From NCBI GenBank assembly GCA_964353355.1, contig CAYGVT010000129.1:1-18041 (forward strand): DNA of 18,041 nucleotides, in the 5' to 3' direction. Of the stretch, positions 1 to 7,685 are shown in pieces. The notes beneath the pieces are model-generated. The model saw nothing but the letters and a program-made list of their open reading frames with translations. It did not search any database and had not been told where the DNA came from. The translations under genes and the position numbers were made by a program. This DNA comes from CAYGVT01 sp964353355. GTDB lineage: Archaea; Thermoplasmatota; DTKX01; GCA-020343715. Within the stretch, counting starts at the first letter, position 1; each line of letters starts with the position of its first letter.

Positions 1-70
<70 letters not shown>

Positions 71-90
71 AGGGGTGAGGGAGGTCCGCC

Positions 91-657
91 CTAGTAGAGC
101 TGCCCGTGCCGCTTGCGCATCGTCTCCTCGGTCTCGCCGAGCCTCTCCATGAGGTCCACGACGAGCGTGTCGAGGTAGATGAGCGCGGTGTCCTCGAAGA
201 TGGTGCCCATGGGAGCGAAGCGGCGGCGGTCCGCGCCCACCGGTGTCGTGAGGGTGATGACGATGTCGGCCATCCGCGCGAGGCTGCTCCCGACGCCCTC
301 CGTGATGGCGGCCACGCGCCCGCCCGCGTCCTTGGCCATGCGGCCGTACAGCAGGCTCGAGTGCGTCTCACCCGTGCCGGAGATGATTATGGCGAGGTCC
401 CTCGCGCCCGGGGGGGAGGTCTCGTCGATGCTGAGGCGCACGACCTTGCGGCCGAGGTGGCCCAGGCGCATTGTGAAGCACCGCGCGACGAAGCCAGACC
501 GGCCTGCGCCATAGAGGAAGATGCGGTCGGCCTCGAGGATGGCCTCGACGAGCTCGTCGGTCCTCGCGCAGTCGATGCTCCCGATGGTGGACTTGATGCT
601 CTCCGTGATGTACCGCAGCGCCCGCTTGCGCGTGCCGCGCGCGGGGCCCGTGCTCAT
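91..657 (-). CDS. SIS-domain sugar-phosphate isomerase, 6-phospho-3-hexuloisomerase type
   Basis: This is a 188-residue SIS-domain protein of the PHI/HxlB type, about the usual length for archaeal 6-phospho-3-hexuloisomerases. It shows GAGRSG at 50-55, which is the first sugar-phosphate loop, followed by a conserved RLGHLG segment. SGTGET lies at 93-98 and PMGTIFE at 149-155; Glu155 sits where the family has its catalytic Glu. PHI interconverts 3-hexulose 6-phosphate and fructose 6-phosphate, and archaea often run this pathway backwards to make ribulose 5-phosphate. The ATG is chosen because it overlaps the stop of the upstream gene as ATGA, implying translational coupling; a longer reading to 804 would lie wholly inside that gene. 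No hexulose-phosphate synthase is present here, so the exact substrate is inferred from family membership. Other SIS sugar isomerases remain possible. Confidence 0.85.
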   Translation of the reverse strand: MSTGPARGTRKRALRYITESIKSTIGSIDCARTDELVEAILEADRIFLYGAGRSGFVARCFTMRLGHLGRKVVRLSIDETSPPGARDLAIIISGTGETHSSLLYGRMAKDAGGRVAAITEGVGSSLARMADIVITLTTPVGADRRRFAPMGTIFEDTALIYLDTLVVDLMERLGETEETMRKRHGQLY

Positions 658-1691
658 CGCGTCGCCTCTTTGAGGGTCTTCTGGAGCTTGCCCTCGCGCT
701 TGAGCAAGATGCGCTCCAGTATGACCTTCATGTACATCGCGTCGTGCTCCAGCAGCGGCGAGCCCGAGATGACCGTCACGTCGAAGTCGTTGTCGAGGAT
801 GCACTCGGCCAGGGGCTCGAACTTGAGGTCGCCCTTCTTGATGGGGGTGTACCGCTTCTCGTTGCCGCCCTCGTGCTGCACCCCGGAGAAGTGCGCGTAG
901 TGCCAGCTGAGGCGCGACGCCTTGCGCGCGCGGTCGAAGACCTCCTGGAAGTCCTCCTTGCTCTGCATCGAGCCGTGGCCGCGGGCGTGGATGTGTGGGA
1001 AGTTGAGGACCGGCACCGTGCCGCGGGCCTTCTGCGCGACCTCCAGGACCTCGTCCAGGTTGCCGAAGACCATCTGCTTGCCGGAGGTCTCCAGCCCGAT
1101 GCGCGCCTTTATGCCGCGGACCTCGAACTCCTTGGTGAGCCTCAGCATCCGCTTGACGACGACCTTCGTGGCCTCGGCGCTCTCCATGCCGCCGTAGAGG
1201 CCCATGTGCGTGACGACGACGTGGGCGCCCATCGCGTCGGCGATGAGCCCCCCGTAGACCACGTTCGCGACGCTGCGCTCGGCGATCGTCTCGTCTCCAG
1301 ACAGGTCCATGTAGTACGGCGTGTGCAGCGACAGCTCCACGTCCAGCTCGCGCGCGAGCTTGCCGGTGTCCCGCAGCTCCTTGAAGTCGTTGCCGATGCC
1401 GCAGATGAGGGTCCGGAGGGTGTCGCCCTCCTTGATCTTGGCCCCCTTCTTGTACACGGAGACGAGCTCGCCCTTCTTGTTCTCGCGCAGCATGTCGACG
1501 ACGAGCTCGCCCTCGACGTCGTGGGGCAGCGCGCCGGACTCGTCGTCGGTGGCGAAGCGCTCCGACAGGTTCACGCGGACGAACTGGATCTCCATGGCGT
1601 TGAGGCCGAGCGTGTGCACGTCCTCGATGCCGTCGCGGGGGGTCCTGCCCTTGCAGGAGAGGGGGATGCCACTGGGCCCGAACCTGATCAT
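654..1691 (-). CDS. TIM-barrel protein of the AP endonuclease 2 / endonuclease IV superfamily
   Basis: This 345-residue protein belongs to the xylose-isomerase-like TIM-barrel superfamily that includes endonuclease IV. Family-like blocks are LSLHTPYY at 121-128 (His123), THMG (His162), IGLETSGK (Glu201), NFPHIHARGHG (His233) and HYAHFSG (His264/His267). These match the first metal ligands of endonuclease IV. Later ligands look changed: the usual Asp-x-His pair is replaced near 278-281, and the final ligand Glu falls at Ser309. Residues about 40-100 form an acidic and basic insertion absent from bacterial Nfo. A Shine-Dalgarno-like GGAGGG lies 7 bases before the ATG, and a TATA box stands about 45 bases upstream. 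The next gene overlaps as ATGA. Abasic-site repair is the textbook role, but the altered ligands and coupling to a sugar isomerase leave a sugar isomerase or epimerase role open. Confidence 0.85.
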   Translation of the reverse strand: MIRFGPSGIPLSCKGRTPRDGIEDVHTLGLNAMEIQFVRVNLSERFATDDESGALPHDVEGELVVDMLRENKKGELVSVYKKGAKIKEGDTLRTLICGIGNDFKELRDTGKLARELDVELSLHTPYYMDLSGDETIAERSVANVVYGGLIADAMGAHVVVTHMGLYGGMESAEATKVVVKRMLRLTKEFEVRGIKARIGLETSGKQMVFGNLDEVLEVAQKARGTVPVLNFPHIHARGHGSMQSKEDFQEVFDRARKASRLSWHYAHFSGVQHEGGNEKRYTPIKKGDLKFEPLAECILDNDFDVTVISGSPLLEHDAMYMKVILERILLKREGKLQKTLKEATR

Positions 1692-1733
1692 TAGAATACC
1701 CTCCGGCGGCGGTAGGCCGTGAATGGTGAGGCG

Positions 1734-1742
1734 ATATATAAA
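1734..1742 (-). promoter_or_regulatory. TATA box for the minus-strand TIM-barrel/PHI operon
   Basis: Read on the minus strand, TTTATATAT lies 43-51 bases before the ATG at 1691. A start site about 25 bases downstream would give a leader of roughly 20-25 bases containing the GGAGGG ribosome site. The motif is nearly symmetric, so its direction is inferred from the gene it serves. Confidence 0.6.
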
Positions 1743-1794
1743 GGTGACACTCGGGCCCTCCCGCTACGCGTAGGCTCTTTCTTGGGACCGCGAG

Positions 1795-1804
1795 CTATAA
1801 AAGG
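1795..1804 (+). promoter_or_regulatory. TATA box for the two-helix membrane protein
   Basis: CTATAAAAGG on the plus strand is a good archaeal TATA element. A start near 1825 would leave a leader of about 60 bases before the ATG at 1887. It sits back to back with the minus-strand promoter at 1734-1742, so 1692-1886 is a divergent promoter region; nothing else is seen in it. Confidence 0.55.
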
Positions 1805-1886
1805 CTTCCGCCGGCGAGAAGACCCTCCGCCTAATGTGAAGGGCCAGCACAACCTCTATCTGACCTGGCGGACATATTAGAAACGC

Positions 1887-2483
1887 ATGGAGCGAATGTT
1901 CGACCTAACGGAGCACGACCCAACAGCTGGTTGGTACACCTTGAGGAGCGTCATGTGGCCCGCCTACCGGTTTGCCACCCTCATAGGATGGGGGATAGCA
2001 GGGCTCTATTGGTTCCCGGCTTTCCTGCTTGGAGGGGGGCCGCGGGACTCGTCTATTGCGCTCCTCATCATCTACGTCGCATCGCTGCCGGCATTGTACA
2101 TGCTCGTCCGCTGGGGCGTATGGAACGCGTCCGCCAGGTGTAACAGGAGTTACGCCATGCCCTTCGATTCCTCGCTCGAGAGGATAGACGCCCTGTTGCG
2201 AGATGGGGTCGAGAGTTACACGAAAAACCCCGTCGACGAGCGGTGGTTCAACGGCCGCGAGGAACGGGCAGGCGTCCCACGGGAGGTGCTGGAATGGAAG
2301 GAGGGGAGGCCGATGGTCGTCTTCGAGCTTACTGGCGACCGCTTCGTCAAGGTGGCCGAGCACCTTTGGAAGGGGGGCGAGCTCACCGGTGTCGAGGTCT
2401 GGCCCGTCAAGGGGGAGGCCGCGGCTCCCCTAGAGGCACTTATGTCGCGCATCGACCAAGTGCTCGACCCCTCTACCCTGTAG
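1887..2483 (+). CDS. Two-helix membrane protein of unknown function
   Basis: I do not recognise the family. The 198-residue protein has two hydrophobic helices at about 28-49 and 56-78, joined by a short GGGPRDSS turn. Both ends are therefore on the same side, with Arg-rich residues after helix 2 suggesting a cytoplasmic C-terminus. Residues 95-198 form a charged soluble domain with alternating strand-like and helical segments. Base and codon use differ from neighbours: more A/T, with ATA, TTG and AGG codons. It has its own promoter, is divergent from the TIM-barrel operon, and ends about 60 bases before the IPK gene. The compositional difference may indicate recent acquisition or weak expression. 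No role can be assigned. Confidence 0.75.
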   Translation: MERMFDLTEHDPTAGWYTLRSVMWPAYRFATLIGWGIAGLYWFPAFLLGGGPRDSSIALLIIYVASLPALYMLVRWGVWNASARCNRSYAMPFDSSLERIDALLRDGVESYTKNPVDERWFNGREERAGVPREVLEWKEGRPMVVFELTGDRFVKVAEHLWKGGELTGVEVWPVKGEAAAPLEALMSRIDQVLDPSTL

Positions 2484-2491
2484 CGCTGGGA

Positions 2492-2506
2492 GAAACTTCT
2501 TTTAAG
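2492..2506 (+). promoter_or_regulatory. BRE/TATA promoter of the isoprenoid operon
   Basis: GAAAC followed by TTCTTTTAAG resembles a BRE plus TATA element. A start about 25 bases on (near 2530) gives a leader of about 16 bases to the ATG at 2546, including GGTGAGG just before the start. It follows the stop of the preceding gene by only 9 bases. Confidence 0.6.
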
Positions 2507-2545
2507 CCCTCCCCCATCAAGAACGGCGCAGGCACGGGTGAGGAC

Positions 2546-3346
2546 ATGAGGCTCGTGAAGCTTGGCGGCAGCGTCCTGGCGGACAAGGCCAGGCCACTCA
2601 CCTTCAGGACGGCGGTCGCGCGCAGGCTCGCGCGCGAGCTCGCCCCCTTCGCCGCCGATGGGCTCGTGGTCGTGCACGGGGCCGGGGGCTTCGGCCATGC
2701 GGGGGCCAAGAGGCACGCGCTGCGCGACGGGCTCAGGGGCGACCGCCAGGTAATGGGCACGGCCGTGGTGCAGCGCGACGTGCGCGAGTTGAACCTGCGC
2801 GTGCTCGGCGCTCTCATCGACGCGGGCGTGCCCGCCGTCTCCATCCCCGCGGGGTCGTTCATGGAGCTCGACGGTGGCCGCATGGTGGAGTTCGACGCCA
2901 TCCCGTTCCAGCGCGCGCTCGCGCGCGGGCTGGTGCCGGTGACGTTCGGCGACGTGCTGCCCGACCGCGAGCGCGGCGTGGCCATCGCCTCGGGCGACCT
3001 GCTCATGGCCGCCCTGGCGGGCGCGCTGGCGCCAGAGGTGTCGGTGTTCGTCACGGCCGTGGACGGCGTCTACGACCGCGACCCGTCGAGGCGGGGCGCG
3101 CGGCTGCTCGAGGAGGTCTCGCCCGCGACCGCGCCCCGAGCGGCCGGCAGGGCCAGGGGCGGCGCGGCCGACGTGACGGGCGCGATGGGCGGGAAGCTCG
3201 AGATGGCGTTCGAGGTCGCGGCCCGCTCGGGTGCGACCTGGGTCGTGGGCGGCGCGAGGGCAGGCAACCTCGCATCCGCGCTGCGTGGCAAGCCCAAGGT
3301 GGGCACGAGGGTCCTGCCGGGAACCAGTATAAGGGAGGTGGGCTGA
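2546..3346 (+). CDS. ipk: Isopentenyl phosphate kinase
   Basis: This amino acid kinase-fold enzyme phosphorylates isopentenyl phosphate with ATP to give IPP, the last step of the archaeal alternative mevalonate pathways. The 266-residue protein has the N-terminal KLGGSVL nucleotide loop and a VVHGAGGFGHAGAKRHAL block at 42-59. His51 is placed as the IPK catalytic His. GDVLPDRERGVAIASGD lies at 135-151, VTAVDGVYDRDP at 169-180, and DVTGAMGGK near 209-217. Length and motif order match the family. The ATG at 2546 is preferred over an in-frame upstream start at 2243, because that would run through the preceding gene in another frame and the promoter lies between them. The stop overlaps the next ATG by one base (TGATG), and IPP isomerase and GGPP synthase follow directly. 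Confidence 0.95.
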   Translation: MRLVKLGGSVLADKARPLTFRTAVARRLARELAPFAADGLVVVHGAGGFGHAGAKRHALRDGLRGDRQVMGTAVVQRDVRELNLRVLGALIDAGVPAVSIPAGSFMELDGGRMVEFDAIPFQRALARGLVPVTFGDVLPDRERGVAIASGDLLMAALAGALAPEVSVFVTAVDGVYDRDPSRRGARLLEEVSPATAPRAAGRARGGAADVTGAMGGKLEMAFEVAARSGATWVVGGARAGNLASALRGKPKVGTRVLPGTSIREVG

Positions 3347-4485
3347 TGGCGGCCAAGAGACGGACTAGGGCGGGCGGGCGCAGGCCGCGGGACGCGGCCG
3401 GCGCGCCCGAAATCGTGCGGCGGAAGTCCGACCACGTGGACATCTGCATGAACGATGGCGTGCTGCACTCGTGCAACTTCTGGGACGAGGTGCAGCTAGT
3501 GCACTGCGCGCTGCCCGAGCTCGACCTCGCAAGGGTGGACACGTCCACCAGGCTGCTCGGCGTCGAGCTCGGCGCGCCCATCGTCATCGCCTCCATGACG
3601 GGCGGGCACGCGCACGGCTCGGACATCAACGACCATCTCGCGGCCGCCGCGGCCGAGCTGCGGCTGGCCATGGGCGTGGGCTCGCAACGCCCCGCGCTGG
3701 AGCACCCCTCCTACGCTCGCACCTATGCGGCGCTCAGGGAGCACGACGTGCCGCTGGTCATCGCCAACATCGGCGCGCCGCAGCTCGTGGCCCAGCGCGG
3801 CGTCGCGCCCATGGGCGTGCGGCAGGTCCGGCAGGCCATGGAGATGGTGGACGCGGACGTGGTGGCCGTCCACCTCAACTTCCTGCAGGAGGTCGCGCAG
3901 CCAGAGGGCGACACGAACGCCAAGGGCGTGCTCGCCGCCATCGCGCGCCTCGCGTCCGAGCTGCCGGTCATCGTCAAGGAGACGGGCGCCGGCATCAGCC
4001 GCGAGGTCGCGCTCCGGCTCAGGGACGCTGGCGTCAAGGCCATCGACGTGGGCGGGGCCGGGGGCACGAGCTTCGCCGCGGTCGAGGCCTTCCGCGCGCG
4101 AGAGCGCGGGATGCTCGGGCGCGCCCGCCTGGGAATGACCTTCAAGGACTGGGGCATCCCGACGCCCGTGTCCGTCCTGGAGGCGGACGTGGGGCTGCCC
4201 ATCATCGCCACTGGCGGCGTGCGGTCGGGCCTCGATGTGGCCCGCGCGCTCGCGCTCGGTGCGGGCGCGGCCGGCGTCGCCCGCCGCCTGCTCCCGGCCT
4301 CGCTCGAGGGCAGGCGCGAGACGCTCGAGGAGCTCCGGCTCATCGTCGACGAGCTGCGCGCGGCCATGTTCCTCACCGGCGCGGCGGACGTGGGCGGCAT
4401 GCGTGGCCGCGAGGTAGTGCTCTCGGACCGTCTCATGGGCTGGCTCGGCCGCCTCGCGGACGAGCAGGGGGAGGACGGCCGATGA
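3346..4485 (+). CDS. fni: Type 2 isopentenyl-diphosphate isomerase (FMN-dependent)
   Basis: This enzyme interconverts IPP and DMAPP using reduced FMN and Mg2+. The 379-residue protein shows RRKSDH at 25-30, IASMTGG at 81-87, GVGSQRP near 111-116, and HLNFLQEVAQPEGD at 176-189. Gln181 and Glu182 in that block are the usual catalytic and Mg-binding pair. VIVKETGAGIS, DVGGAGGTSFA (flavin phosphate site) and IIATGGVRSGLDVARALALGA follow, as expected for the type 2 family. It is slightly longer than usual because of a basic N-terminal tail rich in Arg, Gly and Ala. An AGGGAGGTG ribosome site lies 6 bases before the ATG. The gene overlaps IPK by one base and GGPP synthase by four (ATGA), so the three are almost certainly one translationally coupled unit. 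Confidence 0.96.
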   Translation: MAAKRRTRAGGRRPRDAAGAPEIVRRKSDHVDICMNDGVLHSCNFWDEVQLVHCALPELDLARVDTSTRLLGVELGAPIVIASMTGGHAHGSDINDHLAAAAAELRLAMGVGSQRPALEHPSYARTYAALREHDVPLVIANIGAPQLVAQRGVAPMGVRQVRQAMEMVDADVVAVHLNFLQEVAQPEGDTNAKGVLAAIARLASELPVIVKETGAGISREVALRLRDAGVKAIDVGGAGGTSFAAVEAFRARERGMLGRARLGMTFKDWGIPTPVSVLEADVGLPIIATGGVRSGLDVARALALGAGAAGVARRLLPASLEGRRETLEELRLIVDELRAAMFLTGAADVGGMRGREVVLSDRLMGWLGRLADEQGEDGR

Positions 4486-5507
4486 CGGGCGGCGTGCCTG
4501 ACAGGAGGGACGCGGTCGACCCGAGGGAGTACATCTCGAGGCGGCTGCCCGAGATAGAGGCCTTCATCCAGGCCCAGCTTCGCAACGGCCACCACCCCAA
4601 GCTGCTCGAGGCCATCGCCTACTACCCGAGCGCGGGCGGCAAGCGGCTGCGGCCCGTGCTCGCCGTGGCCACGGCCGACGCGGTGCGCGCGGGCGCGGGG
4701 GAGCGCGCCCTGCCCTACGGCTGCGCGCTGGAGCTCGTGCACAACTTCACGCTCGTCCACGACGACGTCATGGACCAGGACCGCACGCGCAGGGGGAGGC
4801 CCACGCTCCACTCCGTCTACGGCGAGCCCATGGCCATCAACACGGGCGACGTGCTGTTCGCGCTGGCGTTCGAGGTGGTGTCCCAGGTCGAGGTGGACGG
4901 CGACACGCTGCGCACGCTGTTGCGGGAGACCGCCCGCACCGTCTTCGAGGTCGGCGAGGGGCAGCAGTGGGACATGGACTTCGAGCGCGTCGACCCGGCC
5001 TCGCTGGGCGAGGGCGACTACCTCCGGATGGTCGAGTTCAAGACAGCGCGCCTGTTCGAGCAGGCCGCCCGCGGGGGCGCCCGCATCGCCGGCGCGGACG
5101 AGCCCCTGGCACAGGAGATGGGCCACTTCGCGCGCGACATGGGCATCGCGTTCCAGGTCTGGGACGACTACATCGACCTCGTGGCGGACGCCAAGGAGCG
5201 CGGCAAGGACGTGGGCTCCGACGTGCGGCGCGGCAAGCGCACGGTCATGGCGCTGCACGCGCTCCAGCACGCGACGGGCGCGGACCGCGCGGTGTTCCTC
5301 AAGGCCTTCGGCGTCGAATCCGCGACCGACCAGGAGGTCGCTGAGGCGGTCCACGTGATGGAGCGCACCGGCTCCATCGAGCACGCGCGCCACCTCGCGG
5401 AGAAGTACGCCACGCGCGCGGAGGACCACCTGGCGGCCCTGGGGCCGTCGGAGCACAAGGAGTTCCTGCGCGCGCTCATCTACCACACCATCACGCGCAG
5501 GTACTGA
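4482..5507 (+). CDS. Geranylgeranyl diphosphate synthase (trans-prenyltransferase)
   Basis: This polyprenyl synthase builds the C20 chain for archaeal ether lipids from DMAPP and IPP. The 341-residue protein has GGKRLRP at 52-58 for diphosphate binding, the first Asp-rich motif DDVMD at 94-98, and the second, DDYID, at 228-232, followed by KERGKDVGSD and RRGKRT. Phe89 is five residues before the first Asp-rich motif, where archaeal short-chain enzymes carry the aromatic residue that limits product length to about C20. Product length is therefore inferred as GGPP, with C25 not excluded. The ATG at 4482 overlaps the fni stop as ATGA. A much longer upstream in-frame reading is a GC-rich shadow of fni and is not used. 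It is the third gene of the IPK-fni unit. Confidence 0.95.
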   Translation: MTGGVPDRRDAVDPREYISRRLPEIEAFIQAQLRNGHHPKLLEAIAYYPSAGGKRLRPVLAVATADAVRAGAGERALPYGCALELVHNFTLVHDDVMDQDRTRRGRPTLHSVYGEPMAINTGDVLFALAFEVVSQVEVDGDTLRTLLRETARTVFEVGEGQQWDMDFERVDPASLGEGDYLRMVEFKTARLFEQAARGGARIAGADEPLAQEMGHFARDMGIAFQVWDDYIDLVADAKERGKDVGSDVRRGKRTVMALHALQHATGADRAVFLKAFGVESATDQEVAEAVHVMERTGSIEHARHLAEKYATRAEDHLAALGPSEHKEFLRALIYHTITRRY

Positions 5508-5564
5508 GGGCACTGGACCATCGGCGTGGAGCCGACGAGCTGAGTCGGAGAGGAGGACCGAGGC

Positions 5565-7301
5565 ATGGGAGACAAGGTGGCGGCAGGGCCGGCCCCGGCG
5601 AGGGAGGAGGTGCTGGAGGTCGCGCGCAAGTACGCGCTGCAGAACGCCGTCCAGCACGGCGGCAGCTGCCAGGTCGGGCCCGTCATCTCGCGGCTGCTCG
5701 CCGAGCGGAGCGACTGGAGGCCGCACGCGCGGTCGCTCTCCGGCACCGTCAAGGAGGCAGTGGACTGGGTGAACGGACTGGGCGCGGACGCACAGCTTGC
5801 CCAGCTCGAGGCCATCGACCCCGCCCTCGCGGTCAGGGAGGTCAAGGAGCGTGCCCACGGGCTGCCGGACCTGCCCGGCGTCGAGGGCGGCGTGGTCATG
5901 CGGTTCGCGCCCGGCCCATCGGGCCCGCTGCACATCGGGCACTCGCGCGCCGCCATCCTCAACGACGAGTACGTGAGGCGCTACGGGGGGAGGTACATCC
6001 TGCGGTTCGAGGACACCGACCCCGCGCGCATCGCGCCCGAGGCCTACGCGATGATCCGCGAGGACATGGACTGGCTCCAGTGCCGCATCACGGACGTGTA
6101 CGAGCAGACCGACAGGTTCCCGCACTACTACTCGCACGCCTCGAGGCTCCTGGCCATGGGCGCGGCCTACGTCTGCACCTGCCCCCAGGAGACATGGCGC
6201 GCCCTCAAGGAGGCCGGCAGGCCCTGCCCGCACCGCGACGAGGCGCCCGAGGTGCAGCTCGCGCGTTGGGAGGGCATGCAGGGCGGCGCCTTCGCGCAGG
6301 AGGGCGCCGTGGTCGTCATCAAGACGGAGCTCGGCGACCCCAACCCCGCGCTGCGCGACTGGGTCGCGCTGCGCATCACCGACGAGCCGCATCCCAAGAC
6401 CGGGACCAAGTACCGCGTCTACCCGCTTTACAACTACTCGGTCGCCATCGACGACCACCTCATGGGCATGACGCACGTGCTGCGCGGCAAGGACCACCTC
6501 AACAACACGATGCGCCAGAAGTGGATATACAAGTACATGGGCTGGAGGGAGCCCTACTTCCACCACTACGGCAACGTGTCCATCGAGGACGCGGTGCTCA
6601 AGAAGTCCGTCATCAGGGAGGCCGTCATGCGGGGGGAGTACACGGGCTGGGACGACCCGCGCGTGGGCACGCTGCGCGCGCTCGCGCGGCGCGGCCTCGC
6701 CGCGGAGGCCATCCGCCGCTACTGGGTCGAGGCGTCCATCCGCCCCATCGAGATCGGCTTCTCATGGAAGACGCTCTTCGCCCACGACCGCGACATCCAC
6801 GAGCCCACGGCGCCGCGGCTGTTCTTCGTGGCCGACCCCGTCGTGGTCACGCTCGAGGCCCCGCACGCGCTCGAGGCGCACGCTCCTGTGCACCCGGACC
6901 GGCCCGACATGGGCGTCCGCGGGCTGCGGCTGCCCCCCTCGGCCCGTGAGGGGACGTACGCGGCCCTGCTTCCCGCATCGGACATGGAGGCGGTCCAGGC
7001 CGCGGGTCGGTTCCGCCTCAAGGACCTGGGCAACTTCGAGCTCATGTCGTCGCACGCGGCCCGCCACATCGGCAACGACCTGGCCATCCTCAAGGAGGGC
7101 GTGCCCATAGTCCACTGGGTCCCCCCGGGAGGGCCGGGCTGCGTCGTGCACCATCCCGACGGTCACGCCGACGTCGGCGTCGCGGAGCCGGGCGCGCTCG
7201 ACCGGCACGGGCAGTTCGTGCAGTTCGAGCGCTACGGCTACGTCCGCATCGAGGTCGACCGCGAGAAGCACGAGGTCGAGGGATTCTTCGCATACCGGTG
7301 A
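5565..7301 (+). CDS. gltX: Glutamyl-tRNA synthetase, archaeal type
   Basis: This class Ic synthetase charges tRNA-Glu. The 578 residues include the archaeal N-terminal helical domain (about 1-105), then RFAPGPSGPLHIGHSRAA with the HIGH signature at 123-126 and ILRFEDTDP at 145-153. A Cys-containing CTCP...CPHR segment lies near 204-224, and NYSVAIDDHLMGMTHVLRGKDH at 290-311. VLKKS at 344-348 stands at the KMSKS position; the usual Ser is Lys but the key Lys is kept. GWDDPR and LRALARRG follow, then a C-terminal beta-barrel anticodon domain ending in FFAYR. A GGAGAGGAGG ribosome site is 8 bases before the ATG. The 57-base gap after GGPP synthase has a small hairpin at 5521-5535 but no clear TATA, so co-transcription with the isoprenoid genes is likely. 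Confidence 0.95.
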   Translation: MGDKVAAGPAPAREEVLEVARKYALQNAVQHGGSCQVGPVISRLLAERSDWRPHARSLSGTVKEAVDWVNGLGADAQLAQLEAIDPALAVREVKERAHGLPDLPGVEGGVVMRFAPGPSGPLHIGHSRAAILNDEYVRRYGGRYILRFEDTDPARIAPEAYAMIREDMDWLQCRITDVYEQTDRFPHYYSHASRLLAMGAAYVCTCPQETWRALKEAGRPCPHRDEAPEVQLARWEGMQGGAFAQEGAVVVIKTELGDPNPALRDWVALRITDEPHPKTGTKYRVYPLYNYSVAIDDHLMGMTHVLRGKDHLNNTMRQKWIYKYMGWREPYFHHYGNVSIEDAVLKKSVIREAVMRGEYTGWDDPRVGTLRALARRGLAAEAIRRYWVEASIRPIEIGFSWKTLFAHDRDIHEPTAPRLFFVADPVVVTLEAPHALEAHAPVHPDRPDMGVRGLRLPPSAREGTYAALLPASDMEAVQAAGRFRLKDLGNFELMSSHAARHIGNDLAILKEGVPIVHWVPPGGPGCVVHHPDGHADVGVAEPGALDRHGQFVQFERYGYVRIEVDREKHEVEGFFAYR

Positions 7302-7399
7302 GGACGCGGGGACGGTCCGGCCCGCATCCCGGCCATCCATGCCCTTGCCCTTGGTTCTATTAACGGAGCCTAGGCTGACAGTCTGCCACCCTCACAACA

Positions 7400-7666
7400 G
7401 GTGGATTTGCCGGGCCCGTGGAAGCAACCGACGTCGCCCGAAGGCAACGAGTGTTCCCACGGGCAGTCTTCCTGGCCCACACAGGGGGTAAAAGGGGGTT
7501 TGGGGTTTATGGGGTTTCGTGTGAGACATCCGCAAGCCATTCGTTGGGGTCTTTGGGCCCGGGCAAATCCGGGGGTTGAGGGGTTGTGTGAAACGGTCTG
7601 CGGATGTCACGACCTGTGTGGCAGGAAGAGCAACCAGTGAGAGTTTGACACCGGTTTACTTCCACC
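7400..7666 (-). ncRNA. Candidate structured non-coding RNA, unrecognised family
   Basis: No convincing protein is encoded here, but the sequence folds into nested helices around a three-way junction. The outer helix is 7400-7405/7661-7666 and 7410-7413/7651-7654. A hairpin pairs 7414-7421 with 7457-7464 and is capped by 7432-7438/7443-7449. A long arm pairs 7467-7474 with 7622-7629 and 7477-7485 with 7613-7621. An upper arm pairs 7521-7524 with 7607-7610 and 7527-7534 with 7599-7606. The minus strand is favoured because three positions (7435/7446, 7535/7598, 7539/7594) are G-U pairs there but C-A mismatches on plus; one (7536/7597) goes the other way. On minus the capped hairpin has a UUCG loop. 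A BRE/TATA at 7686-7700 predicts a start at about 7664-7667, exactly the outer helix. I see no signatures of tRNA, 5S rRNA, RNase P RNA or SRP RNA. Confidence 0.6.
7484..7514 (+). repeat. Four-run G-tract (potential G-quadruplex) inside the candidate RNA locus
   Basis: Four G runs (5, 5, 4 and 4 G at 7484-7488, 7494-7498, 7502-7505 and 7511-7514) are separated by short T/A linkers, giving a repeated GGGGTTT look. On plus this fits a quadruplex motif. On minus it is a C-rich segment that falls in the unpaired strand between the long arm and the upper arm of the candidate RNA. Confidence 0.7.
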
Positions 7667-7685
7667 ACTGCTTATGCTGCCATCG

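Noticed and set aside
2243..2545. In-frame upstream extension of IPK
   Set aside because: It overlaps the membrane protein gene in another frame, and a promoter with a ribosome site lies just before the ATG at 2546.
3471..4481. In-frame upstream extension of the GGPP synthase
   Set aside because: It is an Arg/Ala/Gly-rich shadow of fni; the ATG overlapping the fni stop gives a protein of normal length.
3723..6566. A 947-codon open frame on the minus strand across fni, GGPP synthase and gltX
   Set aside because: It is antisense to three clearly homologous genes and has the Val/Arg/Leu-rich composition expected when GC-rich codons are read backwards; no domain is recognisable.
7535..7598. T-arm-like segment suggesting a tRNA (GGGCAAATCC)
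   Set aside because: The loop lacks TTC, and no acceptor, D or anticodon arms can be drawn around it.
7401..7640. 79-codon open frame on plus in the gene-free region
   Set aside because: Composition is unlike a protein, no ribosome site is seen, and the sequence is better explained by the nested helices of a structured RNA.
7400..7666. RNase P RNA or SRP RNA
   Set aside because: I could not find the conserved GGAAAGTCC-type or ACAGAAA-type blocks of RNase P, nor the GNAR loop and AGCAG internal loop of SRP helix 8, on either strand. A covariance search would be decisive.
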